Source: Microvirga lupini (lineage in GTDB: Bacteria; Pseudomonadota; Alphaproteobacteria; Rhizobiales; Beijerinckiaceae). Taken from it: a stretch of DNA of 41,182 nt. The stretch's first letter is position 1. The number at the start of each line of letters is the position of its first letter. The position numbers and the translations under genes are program-made. This document shows, in pieces, positions 14,920-22,454 of this stretch. The stretch covers positions 93,518 to 134,699 of the forward strand of contig KI911996.1 of assembly GCA_000517005.1 (NCBI GenBank). The letters run 5' to 3'. The notes under the pieces were generated by a model. It made no database searches and had not been told where the DNA came from. It worked only from the letters and a program-made list of their open reading frames with translations.

Positions 14920-14928
14920 ATGGTTAAC
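14920..14928 (-). promoter_or_regulatory. CtrA-type half site (GTTAACCAT on minus strand)
   Basis: The minus strand reads GTTAACCAT, containing the TTAACCAT half-site. It lies 110 bp upstream of the BTLCP start, in the shared region between this gene and the rhomboid gene. Confidence 0.4.
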
Positions 14929-15013
14929 AAAAAGATTCAGTAGCCGAAAGGATGAGAGAAGAATTTCCTCTAGGACAAGCTTGGCCGTTGCTAACCTATT
15001 GGTTTCTCTCGAC

Positions 15014-15085
15014 GGCAGGCCCCGATTGGGGCTAGCTCAGACGATGAATCGAACGCCACCGGTGTAAGGGTTCGAACCGGCTGCC
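15014..15085 (+). other. palindrome-rich leader before the rhomboid gene
   Basis: 72 nt bounded by GGCAG and CTGCC. Inside are the hairpin GCCCC-GATT-GGGGC, the dyads CGATGAATCG and CACCGGTG, and GGTTCGAACC. The size and GGTTCGAACC recall a tRNA, but no valid T-arm or anticodon arm forms. It could be a structured 5' leader. Confidence 0.3.
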
Positions 15086-15102
15086 AAACAAAAAAGTTGT
15101 TC

Positions 15103-15918
15103 ATGTCTCCACATCCGCCCCGCCTTCGTGAGCCGATCCTCAACCTGCCGGCCGTTATCACCCTGTGCTTGGCAGGGCTGATCGGCATTCATGCCTTTCG
15201 ATTCCTTCTGTCCGAAGAGACGGACTTCACGCTGATCATCGACTGGTCCGTGATTCCTGCACGCTGGTCCGTGGCCTTCGGGGGCGTTCAGGTCGATGAG
15301 ATCATGAGAACGCTGCGGGAGGGCGTGCCGGATGAAACGGTCACGCCTCTCATGGCGCTGGCGCAATATGTTCTGTCAGGCGAGGAGGGACGCCCCTGGA
15401 CGGCACTGACCTATGCCTTCCTCCATGGCTCCTGGGCTCATGTGCTGATCAACAGCGTCTGGCTTGCCGCTTTCGGCACGCCGATTGCCAGACGCTGCGG
15501 TGCCGGGCGGTTCCTCATCCTGTCGGCAGCCTCCGCCGTGTGCGGGGCCGTTTTCTACGCTGTCATGAACCCCTTCCAGATCCTGCCGATGATCGGTGCG
15601 TCCGGGGCCGTCTCCGGCCTGATGGCGGCCGCCTCCTGGTTCATGTTCGCTCCGGCCTCGTGGCATTGGGAAGGACGCCTGGCACAGCCGCATGAGCGGC
15701 CCCGCGAGACCCTCGGGCACATGATCCGCAACCGGCAGGTTGTGATCTTCCTCGGAATCTGGTTTGCCGCAAACTACGTGTTCGCCTTCGTCCAGCCCTT
15801 GGGAATGATGGATGCGAGCATCGCCTGGGAGGCTCATGCCGGCGGCTTCCTGGCTGGCCTCGTCATTTTCCCGCTGCTGGACCCGCTTCCCGCAAGGCCA
15901 AGCCGCATCTCGGCTTGA
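15103..15918 (+). CDS. rhomboid family intramembrane serine protease
   Basis: The 271-aa product has about seven membrane segments and the rhomboid signatures: H113-x3-N117 (SWAHVLINS) in the second core helix, the catalytic S167 in GASGAVSG and the catalytic H245 in WEAHAGGFLAGL. It cleaves membrane protein substrates within or near the bilayer; the substrate is unknown. Large loops include a cytoplasmic stretch with PHERPRETLGH. The start ATG 15103 is chosen over a TTG two codons upstream. It lies alone and is divergent from the BTLCP protease gene. Confidence 0.88.
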   Translation: MSPHPPRLREPILNLPAVITLCLAGLIGIHAFRFLLSEETDFTLIIDWSVIPARWSVAFGGVQVDEIMRTLREGVPDETVTPLMALAQYVLSGEEGRPWTALTYAFLHGSWAHVLINSVWLAAFGTPIARRCGAGRFLILSAASAVCGAVFYAVMNPFQILPMIGASGAVSGLMAAASWFMFAPASWHWEGRLAQPHERPRETLGHMIRNRQVVIFLGIWFAANYVFAFVQPLGMMDASIAWEAHAGGFLAGLVIFPLLDPLPARPSRISA

Positions 15919-16056
15919 AACCGACACGGTTTGCCCCAATCATCCTAAGACTGACGCAGGGTTTCCATCCCAAGGCCATGGGGAGCGATACCCGGCCTCA
16001 GTCTTGCGAATGAGAGGGCCGATCATCCTCGCCGTTCGCACAACGGGAGGGAATCA

Positions 16057-16488
16057 ATGATCGTCAATCGAATCCTTTCGCTCAAGGGCCGCGACGTCGC
16101 CACCATCGAGCCGGGCCGATCCTTGAACGAAGCGGCCAGGATTCTTGCGGAACGCAGAATAGGTGCCCTTCTCATCGTGGACGGTCAGCGACCGGTCGCC
16201 GGCATCATCTCGGAGCGGGACATCGTGCGGGCGGTCGCAACGCACGGTGCCAAGGCCCTGGACGAACCGGTCTCCCGTTTCATGACCGAGAAGGTGGTCA
16301 CCTGCACGGGCGAGACGTCCATCAACGACGTGATGGAACTCATGACCCAGCAGAAATTCCGGCATATTCCCGTCGTCGAGAGCGGACGTCTCTCCGGCAT
16401 CGTTTCCATCGGAGACGTGGTGAAGCTGCGCCTTGAAGAGGTCGAGGCCGAGGCTCAGGCGATCAAGGAATATATCGCGACGGCCTGA
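16057..16488 (+). CDS. two-CBS-domain protein
   Basis: The 143-aa product is a CBS pair: residues about 8-60 (ATIEPGRSLNEAARILAERR, GALLIVDG, AGIISERDIVRA) and 73-130 (TEKVVTCTGETSINDVMELM, RHIPVVESGRLSGIVSIGD). CBS pairs bind adenosine ligands and act as energy-sensing modules. As a stand-alone protein it would regulate a partner. GGGAGG lies 7 bp before the ATG. Its stop codon directly abuts the stop of the convergent patatin-like gene. Confidence 0.88.
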   Translation: MIVNRILSLKGRDVATIEPGRSLNEAARILAERRIGALLIVDGQRPVAGIISERDIVRAVATHGAKALDEPVSRFMTEKVVTCTGETSINDVMELMTQQKFRHIPVVESGRLSGIVSIGDVVKLRLEEVEAEAQAIKEYIATA

Positions 16489-17499
16489 TTAACTCGTCTG
16501 CGTTTCCTGCAGCAGCTCGAGAATATCCGGCAGGGCGCGCTCCGTGGCCTGCCGGCCCAAGGCGATGCATTCCTGGGCTCGGTGGAACTCAAACAGCCCC
16601 ATCTTGGCAAGCTTCGGCGCCACCATGATGTCGGGCGGATCTCCGGCCAACCGCGAGCGGGCGATGCGGTCCTGGGTGATGTTGAAGGCGTCGACCATCA
16701 CCGTGGCAAGGCCGGGCGCATTCGGCTTGCGCGGCTTGTCCCCTCGGGAACCGTGGAAAATTCCCCAGCGCCGGGGAGCTTCATCGATGGCCTCCTCGAT
16801 CTCCTGCTCGTCGCTCATCCCGGCATCGTAGGATTGGATGACGGTGCCGCGCACGCGCACCTCGCCATTGAGGTTCACGCAGATGACGATGTCGGCGCCG
16901 AGGGCCCGGGCGGCGGTGATCGGGATCGGGTTGACGAGAGCGCCATCCATGAGCCAGCGCCCGCCGATCATGACCGGATCGAAGACGCCGGGGAGGGCGT
17001 AGGAAGCCCGCATGGCCTGGACGAGGGGCCCGCGCGTGAGCCAGATCTCGTGGCCGCTCACGAGCTCGGTCGCGATGGTGCAGAACTTGACCGGCAGGGA
17101 CTCGACCCTCCGGTCCGTCAAGTCCTGGTCGAGCAGGCGCTGCAGCCGTCCGCCGGCAATGAGGCCCGCACCGCTGAAATGGAAATCGAGAAGACCCATG
17201 ACGCGCCGCTTGGTCAGGGACAGGGCGAAGACCTCCAGCTCGTCGAGCTTACCGGCCGCATAGCAGCCGCCGACCACCGCACCGATGGAAGAGCCGGCAA
17301 TCACGTCCGGAACGATGCCGGCCTCCGTGAGGACGCGCAGCACGCCGATATGAGACCAGCCGCGCGCCGCGCCGCCGCCCAAGGCGAGACCGATTTTCGC
17401 CTTCGTGCGGTGATCGCGCTCCGCCGGAGGCTTGATCTCGGCCGCGCCTCCGCCACCCCCTGATCCGGCGTTGCGCCGGGCAATCCCGTCCCACAACAT
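16489..17499 (-). CDS. patatin-like phospholipase family protein (RssA/NTE type)
   Basis: The 336-aa product has the patatin core: oxyanion LGGGAARGWSHIGVLRVL, nucleophile GSSIGAVVGG and catalytic DGA (WLMDGALVNPIP), giving the Ser-Asp dyad of lipid acyl hydrolases. The Gly-rich N-terminus (SGGGGGAAEI) is probably flexible. The C-terminal part has APGLATVMVDAFNITQDRIA and VAPKLAKMGLFEFHRA, the usual RssA/YchK-type end. It likely acts on phospholipids or lysophospholipids at the inner face of the membrane. Stops of this gene and the CBS gene touch. Confidence 0.87.
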   Translation of the reverse strand: MLWDGIARRNAGSGGGGGAAEIKPPAERDHRTKAKIGLALGGGAARGWSHIGVLRVLTEAGIVPDVIAGSSIGAVVGGCYAAGKLDELEVFALSLTKRRVMGLLDFHFSGAGLIAGGRLQRLLDQDLTDRRVESLPVKFCTIATELVSGHEIWLTRGPLVQAMRASYALPGVFDPVMIGGRWLMDGALVNPIPITAARALGADIVICVNLNGEVRVRGTVIQSYDAGMSDEQEIEEAIDEAPRRWGIFHGSRGDKPRKPNAPGLATVMVDAFNITQDRIARSRLAGDPPDIMVAPKLAKMGLFEFHRAQECIALGRQATERALPDILELLQETQTS

Positions 17500-17587
17500 T
17501 GGTCACTCCAAGACCTGGTTTCCCATTCATGTCAGCCCCTCGTGAAAGCTGCATGAATGATGCCCTCAAGTTTCAAGTAGGATTGGT

Positions 17588-18742
17588 TCAGGAAAACTGA
17601 ACAGTGGAGCGCTGCAAAGCCTGCTGCGACAAAATGATGATGACGAAGGCGAAGCCGATGAGCAGGCCCAGCATCGCCCGAAGACCGAAGATTTCACCGC
17701 CGAATCCGATCAGCGGGGGGCCGAGAAGCAAGCCGCCATAACCCAAAGTTGCCATCATGGCGACACCCATGCTCGGCGGAAAATCCTTCATCTGCCCCGC
17801 TGCGCTGAACAGGACCGGCACCGCGTTGGCCAGGCCGATCCCGACCAGAGCGAAGCCGATGGAGGCGGACAGGGGCTGCGGCAGGAGCATCGCGAAGGCA
17901 AGGCCGAAGGCCGAGAGCAGCCCTCCGAGTTGCAGGGTACGGACGCGGCCGAGATGCCGGACGACGAAATCGCCCATGAAGCGGCAGACCGTCATGGCAA
18001 GGGAGAACGCGGCAAAGCCCGTGACGGCAGCCTCCAGGCTCGCCCCGGCGACGGTCTGGAGATAGATCGCCGACCAGTCGACCATGGCGCCTTCGACGAT
18101 GAAGCAGAACATGGCGAGCACGGCCAAGAGGACGACGCTCCCCCGCGGCCAGGCGAAGCCATGCCCCTCCGTTGCTCGCTCCTTTTCGCTAAGCGTCCAG
18201 AAGGCGGCTGGCAGGAAGAGAAGGATCATCCCCAGGCAGGAGATCAGCAGCGTCGGGACGATACCGACATCGAAGGCGATGAGAAGGCCGGATGCTCCGG
18301 CTCCCGCCAATCCCCCGAGGCTGAAGAAGGCGTGGAAGGACGACATGCTCGCCGAGCCCCAGGCTTTCTCCACCACCGTGGCATTGGTGTTCATGGCGAT
18401 GTCCATGGTGCCGTTGCAGGCTCCGGCCAGCAGGGCGGCGGCCACGAAAAAGGTCAAGTTCGGGGCAAGGCCCGGAAGGAGCAGGGCCGCGGCGAAGGAG
18501 AAGGCCGCGATCAAGGTCATGGTGCGGCTGCCGACGACGGCCACGGCCCAGCCAATGATCGGCATGAGCGCCACCGCGCCGAGGGAGAAGGCCAGGAGGC
18601 CGAGGCTGAGTTGGCCGTCGGACAGGCCGAGCGACTCCTTGAACCGGGGAAGCTGGGCTGCCCAGGTGCCGATGCCGAAGCCGTTGCCGAAGAAAATGGC
18701 GCTGGCAGCCAGCCGCGCCGGGAGAAGGTCACGTCGTGTCAT
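17588..18742 (-). CDS. MFS transporter
   Basis: The 384-aa product has twelve hydrophobic segments with a short cytoplasmic loop in the middle (TLSEKERATEGHG). It starts MTRRDLLPARLAASAIFFGN and includes AACNG-like CNGTMDIAMNTNA and GFAAFSLAMTVCRFMGDFV. Composition and size fit the small FucP/YbjJ-like MFS group. The substrate is unknown. It lies 82 bp downstream of hisI on the same strand and may be read with folE-hisI. Part of the stop region forms GTTCAG-GAAAA-CTGAAC. Confidence 0.82.
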   Translation of the reverse strand: MTRRDLLPARLAASAIFFGNGFGIGTWAAQLPRFKESLGLSDGQLSLGLLAFSLGAVALMPIIGWAVAVVGSRTMTLIAAFSFAAALLLPGLAPNLTFFVAAALLAGACNGTMDIAMNTNATVVEKAWGSASMSSFHAFFSLGGLAGAGASGLLIAFDVGIVPTLLISCLGMILLFLPAAFWTLSEKERATEGHGFAWPRGSVVLLAVLAMFCFIVEGAMVDWSAIYLQTVAGASLEAAVTGFAAFSLAMTVCRFMGDFVVRHLGRVRTLQLGGLLSAFGLAFAMLLPQPLSASIGFALVGIGLANAVPVLFSAAGQMKDFPPSMGVAMMATLGYGGLLLGPPLIGFGGEIFGLRAMLGLLIGFAFVIIILSQQALQRSTVQFS

Positions 18743-18824
18743 CGGGTCTTCCTAACCCGGACATCCGGAAACTGCACCCGTTTCCTGGTCGATGGCAGCC
18801 CTGCACTTGCGGAGGGGTAATGAC

Positions 18825-19241
18825 TCAATCGATCACGAGGCGAGGCTCGCCGCCGGAGGTCTCGACCTTCCGATAGAAGCAGGAGCGGCGCCCGGTGTGG
18901 CAGCAGCCGCCATCCCCGGCCACCTGCACCTTCAGGAGCAGGGCGTCCTGATCGCAATCGACCCGAATCTCCTTGACCGTCTGGATCTGGCCGCTCGTCG
19001 CGCCCTTGTGCCAGAGTTCGCCGCGCGAGCGCGACCAGTACCAGGCCTCGCCGGTCTCGATCGTCCTGGCCAAGGCTTCGGCATTCATGTGGGCGACCAT
19101 GAGGATTTCGCCGGTCGCGGCATCCGTCGTGACGCAGGTGATCAGCCTGTCCGTCCCGAAACGAGGTGACAGGACGGCTCCCTCCTCGAGTTCGGCCTTG
19201 GAACCGGGCGCGGGAAAAGGCGTGGAGATCGTCGCACTCAT
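18825..19241 (-). CDS. hisI: phosphoribosyl-AMP cyclohydrolase
   Basis: From ATG 19241 the product is 138 aa, the normal length for stand-alone HisI without a HisE domain. Motifs are [37 protein letters not shown], the metal-binding DCDQDALLL and the Cys ligands in [13 protein letters not shown]. It opens the purine ring of phosphoribosyl-AMP, the third step of histidine synthesis, using Zn and Mg. It lies 8 bp after folE on the same strand, so the two are probably co-transcribed; this pairing is common in Rhizobiales. The frame is open upstream through folE but that is not coding. Confidence 0.95.
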   Translation of the reverse strand: MSATISTPFPAPGSKAELEEGAVLSPRFGTDRLITCVTTDAATGEILMVAHMNAEALARTIETGEAWYWSRSRGELWHKGATSGQIQTVKEIRVDCDQDALLLKVQVAGDGGCCHTGRRSCFYRKVETSGGEPRLVID

Positions 19242-19249
19242 CGGAGGCC

Positions 19250-19882
19250 TCAGCCCCTGCTGTTCCGCACGAGGGTCAGGAAACGCACCTGCTCGGCCGG
19301 ATCCTCCTTGAAGATGCCGGTGAACTGGGTGGTCAGCGTCAGGGCGCCCGCTTTCTGGATGCCCCGCATGGACATGCACATATGCTCGGCCTCGATCATG
19401 ACCGCCACGCCACGCGGATCGAGCGCCTCGACCATCGCCTTGGCAATCTGAGAGGTCATGGTCTCCTGCGTCTGCAAACGACGGGCATAGGCGTCGACGA
19501 GGCGGGCGAGCTTCGACAGGCCGACAACCCCCTTGGTGGGGTAATAAGCCACATGCGCCACGCCGAAGAACGGCACCATGTGGTGCTCGCAATGGGAGTA
19601 GAAAGGGATATCTCGCACGAGCACGATATCGTCATAGCCTTCGACCTCGGCGAAGATCCTGTCGAGGATTTCCGATGGGTCCTCTCCATAACCGGAGTAG
19701 AACTCCCTGAAGGCCTTGGCGACGCGCTTGGGCGTGTCCTGCAGGCCCTCACGGGTCGGATCGTCGCCTGCCCAACGGATCAGGGTGCGAACCGCCGCCT
19801 CGGCTTCTTCCCGGGACGGGGCAACAGGCTTGTCGGCGGCTGTACTCAGACGCGTAGACAGGGACTTAACCACATCACTCAC
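19250..19882 (-). CDS. folE: GTP cyclohydrolase I
   Basis: The 210-aa product has the FolE zinc ligands: the Cys and His in [14 protein letters not shown] and the Cys in [10 protein letters not shown]. Other signatures are [18 protein letters not shown] and [19 protein letters not shown]. It converts GTP to dihydroneopterin triphosphate, the first step of folate synthesis. It works as a decamer. The N-terminal 25 residues are variable. hisI follows after 8 bp. The divergent scaffold protein gene starts 161 bp away; the shared region is AT-rich (TATATAGGTATATG). Confidence 0.96.
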   Translation of the reverse strand: MSDVVKSLSTRLSTAADKPVAPSREEAEAAVRTLIRWAGDDPTREGLQDTPKRVAKAFREFYSGYGEDPSEILDRIFAEVEGYDDIVLVRDIPFYSHCEHHMVPFFGVAHVAYYPTKGVVGLSKLARLVDAYARRLQTQETMTSQIAKAMVEALDPRGVAVMIEAEHMCMSMRGIQKAGALTLTTQFTGIFKEDPAEQVRFLTLVRNSRG

Positions 19883-20043
19883 GTGGAGCCTCTCTTCTCA
19901 ACTTTCGAACCGATGAAGCTTGGCCGCTCGGCAGTTTCTATTTTCTTTCCAGACAGCGCAACGAAGAGTGCTGTCGCAGAACTCTGTCACAGTGCTTATA
20001 TAGGTATATGAGCACATTCCCAACCGTCGTGTCATAGACCGAT

Positions 20044-20490
20044 ATGCTAAACGACATCTACAGCCGGCGTATTCTCGAACTGGCGGCCGATATTCCGCAT
20101 TTGGGTCGGCTGTCCACCCCGGATGCGTCCGCGACGGCTCACTCCAAGATCTGCGGCTCGACCGTTACTGTCGATGTGAAGCTTGAAGGCAATGTCGTGA
20201 CGGCTTTTGCCCATGAGGTGAAGGCGTGCGCCCTCTGCCAAGCCTCATCGTCCATCATGGGCCGGAATATAATCGGATCGACCATAGATGAGCTTCGCGA
20301 GGTTCGCGATGCGGCAAGTCGTCTTCTAAAGGCCGGAGAGGCCTCTCCTCAAGGGAAATGGGAGGATCTCAAGGTCCTGGAACCCTTGCGGGATTACAAG
20401 GCCCGCCATGCCTCGATCCTTCTCACCTTCGATGCCGTCGTGAGTGCCCTCGACCAGATCGAGGCCCGGCGGCTTGAGGGCGTAGGATAA
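20044..20490 (+). CDS. IscU/SufU-like iron-sulfur scaffold family protein, third Cys missing
   Basis: The 148-aa product begins MLNDIYSRRILELAADIPH, with C37 in SKICGS and C62/C65 in VKACALCQASSS. These match two of the three conserved positions of the IscU/SufU fold. The third (near the C-terminus, RxKCA in relatives) is replaced here by Ser in ARHASILLTF. The family is annotated as iron-sulfur assembly scaffold, but the missing ligand makes a normal scaffold role doubtful. It lies divergent from folE, a conserved rhizobial arrangement. Its start lacks a clear Shine-Dalgarno, which suggests a short leader. Confidence 0.75.
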   Translation: MLNDIYSRRILELAADIPHLGRLSTPDASATAHSKICGSTVTVDVKLEGNVVTAFAHEVKACALCQASSSIMGRNIIGSTIDELREVRDAASRLLKAGEASPQGKWEDLKVLEPLRDYKARHASILLTFDAVVSALDQIEARRLEGVG

Positions 20491-20493
20491 ATG

Positions 20494-20747
20494 CCTAGCG
20501 CATTGTGTGGAGAAGTGGAAACAACTCTCACGGCATTACCGGCCTTGTGCCGGTGATCTCGACGCGGGAAGTGCCGTGGTGTCATTCCCGGCCGGAGCGC
20601 AACGGAGGGGAAGGGAATCCATAGCGTTGCGCCTAATCCTGAATCCCCTTCCCGGCCTGCGGCCGCCGGGGATGACAGTGGAGCACTTCCTTCGGCGCAG
20701 TGCTTCACAGCATCGGGATGGCCGGGACGAGCCCGGCCATGACGTGA
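20494..20747. repeat. composite palindromic repeat block
   Basis: The block begins with a decayed module Y half (CTAGCGCATTGTGTGGAGAA). Then come ACCGGCC-TTG-TGCCGGT, an inner element bounded by GAAGTGC and GCACTTC (20570-20689) with arms GTCATTCCCGGCC and GGGGATGAC, and finally GGGATGGCCGGGAC/GAGCCCGGCCATGACG. The outer pair is the same repeat as at 11244; the inner element is inserted between its two stem-loops. Confidence 0.75.
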
Positions 20748-20755
20748 GGAGATTA

Positions 20756-21793
20756 TCAATCTTCTCGCGCATCGTTCACCGCCAGTGCGCGACGCCGGAT
20801 TCGCTCTCGATCGTCATCGGAGCCGTAGCGCCGATCCAGGATCCGGGTGGTGTTTGCCCAGTCGGCCATGGACTGCACCCCTTCCATCAGTTCGGCGACA
20901 AGCGGATCGGCGCGCCATGCCTGCGCCCGGGACCAGAGAACGTCCAGAGGTTCATGGAGAACGTTTCCGACCTTCGCTTCGTAGATCGGAAATGCGCGAA
21001 GCGCTCCATCGGGCTCGATCTGCAGGATATCCGGATCCACGACGTTCGCTCCGGGTTGGGGCAGGAAATACCGGACATCGGTCACGACGAACATGGGGCC
21101 GTTTTCATAACGAGCCGCAAGGCGCCGACCGAAATCGAGCATGTCGACCAGTTCCTCGATCGTGAGAATCTCCTTGGTCTCGAACTCCCGCTCGGCGGCG
21201 AGACCCGATGGAATGACTGCGCCGAGCCGAATGAAGTCGAGCCTTGGGAAGCGTTTGACTGCCGTTTCGACGAACTGCTCCAGGTCCGCTTCATTCGCAC
21301 CCGAACGAGTCAGGGTGTAGTCGATTCCGAACTTGAAGCAATTCTGTCCGGCTGCCTGACGTTCGTCTTTCACCCGATGCAGGATATCCAGCGCTCTCAT
21401 TCCGCGCTCGAATGCGCCGGCGCGCCCGCGAATGGCATTATGGATAGCGGCGTCGGGACCATCGATGCTCACCGACACGCCCGCGACCGCATCGGCGAGC
21501 GTGTTGGCCAGTTTCTCCTGAATCGACCAGCCGGTCGTGAATACGGTGACCAGGATGCCCGCGTCATGCAGACGTTTCATGGCTTCGGGAGCCCACCGGA
21601 TCGACAACGGTTCGCCGCCGCTGAACATCACGCTTACTGCTCCCGCCGCGAGCATGACGTCGATGACGCGCATGGCCGCGTCCCGATCCAGCGTGCGAGC
21701 GGGCCGGCGTCCCGATTCCGAATAGCAATGGGCGCATCGCAGCGGGCAGGCATAGGTGATATCCCAGATGAACTTGCTGATTTTGACGGTCAT
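20756..21793 (-). CDS. radical SAM enzyme with cysteine-less SPASM-like tail
   Basis: The 345-aa product has the radical SAM cluster motif C16-x3-C20-x2-C23 (ACPLRCAHCYSESG), the GGEP motif (MFSGGEPLSI), VSIDGPDAAIHN and a TIM-barrel pattern. The tail reads LQIEPDGALRAFPIYE, VGNVLHEPLDVLWSRA. This mirrors the SPASM/twitch pattern (IxPDGxVxPC...GN) of peptide-modifying enzymes but has no Cys, so the auxiliary clusters are probably absent. The family includes PqqE/MoaA-like and heme d1 NirJ-like enzymes. No known partner operon (pqq, mftC or similar) is visible. A 12-codon ORF lies 29 bp upstream. Only one other Cys is present (GQNCFKF). Confidence 0.8.
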   Translation of the reverse strand: MTVKISKFIWDITYACPLRCAHCYSESGRRPARTLDRDAAMRVIDVMLAAGAVSVMFSGGEPLSIRWAPEAMKRLHDAGILVTVFTTGWSIQEKLANTLADAVAGVSVSIDGPDAAIHNAIRGRAGAFERGMRALDILHRVKDERQAAGQNCFKFGIDYTLTRSGANEADLEQFVETAVKRFPRLDFIRLGAVIPSGLAAEREFETKEILTIEELVDMLDFGRRLAARYENGPMFVVTDVRYFLPQPGANVVDPDILQIEPDGALRAFPIYEAKVGNVLHEPLDVLWSRAQAWRADPLVAELMEGVQSMADWANTTRILDRRYGSDDDRERIRRRALAVNDARED

Positions 21794-21822
21794 TGTTCTT
21801 GCTCCAGCTGCCGCTTCGCGGT

Positions 21823-21861
21823 TCAGTGGGCGAAACGCCAGAGAAATAAAGTATCGTTCAT
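21823..21861 (-). CDS. 12-codon ORF immediately before the radical SAM gene
   Basis: ATG 21861 opens MNDTLFLWRFAH and stops at TGA; the radical SAM ATG follows 29 bp later. Aromatic residues (Phe, Trp, Phe) are concentrated in it. There is no strong ribosome site, so translation is uncertain. It could be a leader peptide, a tiny substrate, or chance. Confidence 0.2.
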   Translation of the reverse strand: MNDTLFLWRFAH

Positions 21862-22020
21862 GAGGTTATTTGTGCAACTAAGTTATGGTTGAGTCTTGCG
21901 ATGTTTTGTACGATATAACGATAATATCTTAGGTTGTATTTGCGGGAAGTTTCCGTAGAGTCTCTGGCGCTTTCAAATGCCTCAACCTTACGTGACATGC
22001 CGCTGGATCGAGGATTCGAC

Positions 22021-22377
22021 GTGAGAGGCAGACCCCAGGAGACAATAGCGAGACATCTCCCCCGTCGGATCGCCCACACGATGATCCGGGGCTATCAGCT
22101 CACGTTGTCAGGTCTCATCGGACGCCAATGCCGGCACTTGCCGTCCTGCTCCGAATACACGGACGAGGCGATCCAGCGGCACGGCTTCTGGGCAGGGGGC
22201 TGGATGGGGCTGGCCCGCATCTGCCGCTGCGGCCCCTTCGGCACGCACGGCATCGATCTGGTGCCTGAAACATTGCCCGACGGCTCGGCCTGGTATAAGC
22301 CCTGGGCCTATGGTCGCTGGAGGGGCGTCAACGCTCCCCCGATCACCTGCGAGGCAGTCGAACCTGACGGCGACTGA
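22021..22377 (+). CDS. yidD: membrane protein insertion efficiency factor
   Basis: The conserved YidD core is complete: [61 protein letters not shown]. YidD sits at the inner face of the membrane, next to YidC, and helps insertion of membrane proteins. The start GTG 22021 is chosen because GAGG lies 7 bp upstream; ATG 21997 and ATG 22081 are alternatives. The length (118 aa) includes a C-terminal extension typical of Rhizobiales ([12 protein letters not shown]). thrS follows 77 bp later, and the region before it is AT-rich. Confidence 0.9.
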   Translation: MRGRPQETIARHLPRRIAHTMIRGYQLTLSGLIGRQCRHLPSCSEYTDEAIQRHGFWAGGWMGLARICRCGPFGTHGIDLVPETLPDGSAWYKPWAYGRWRGVNAPPITCEAVEPDGD

Positions 22378-22454
22378 GTTCGCTCCACTCTCAACACACC
22401 GTCGGCCCCCGCTTACCTGCTCCGTTGGCAGGAGTGAGCCAGGAGAAACGTTTG

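Noticed and set aside
15014-15085. A tRNA-like block with GGTTCGAACC and near-pairing 72-nt ends
   Set aside because: The T-loop cannot be closed by a 5-bp stem, and no anticodon arm forms. Kept only as a structured leader.
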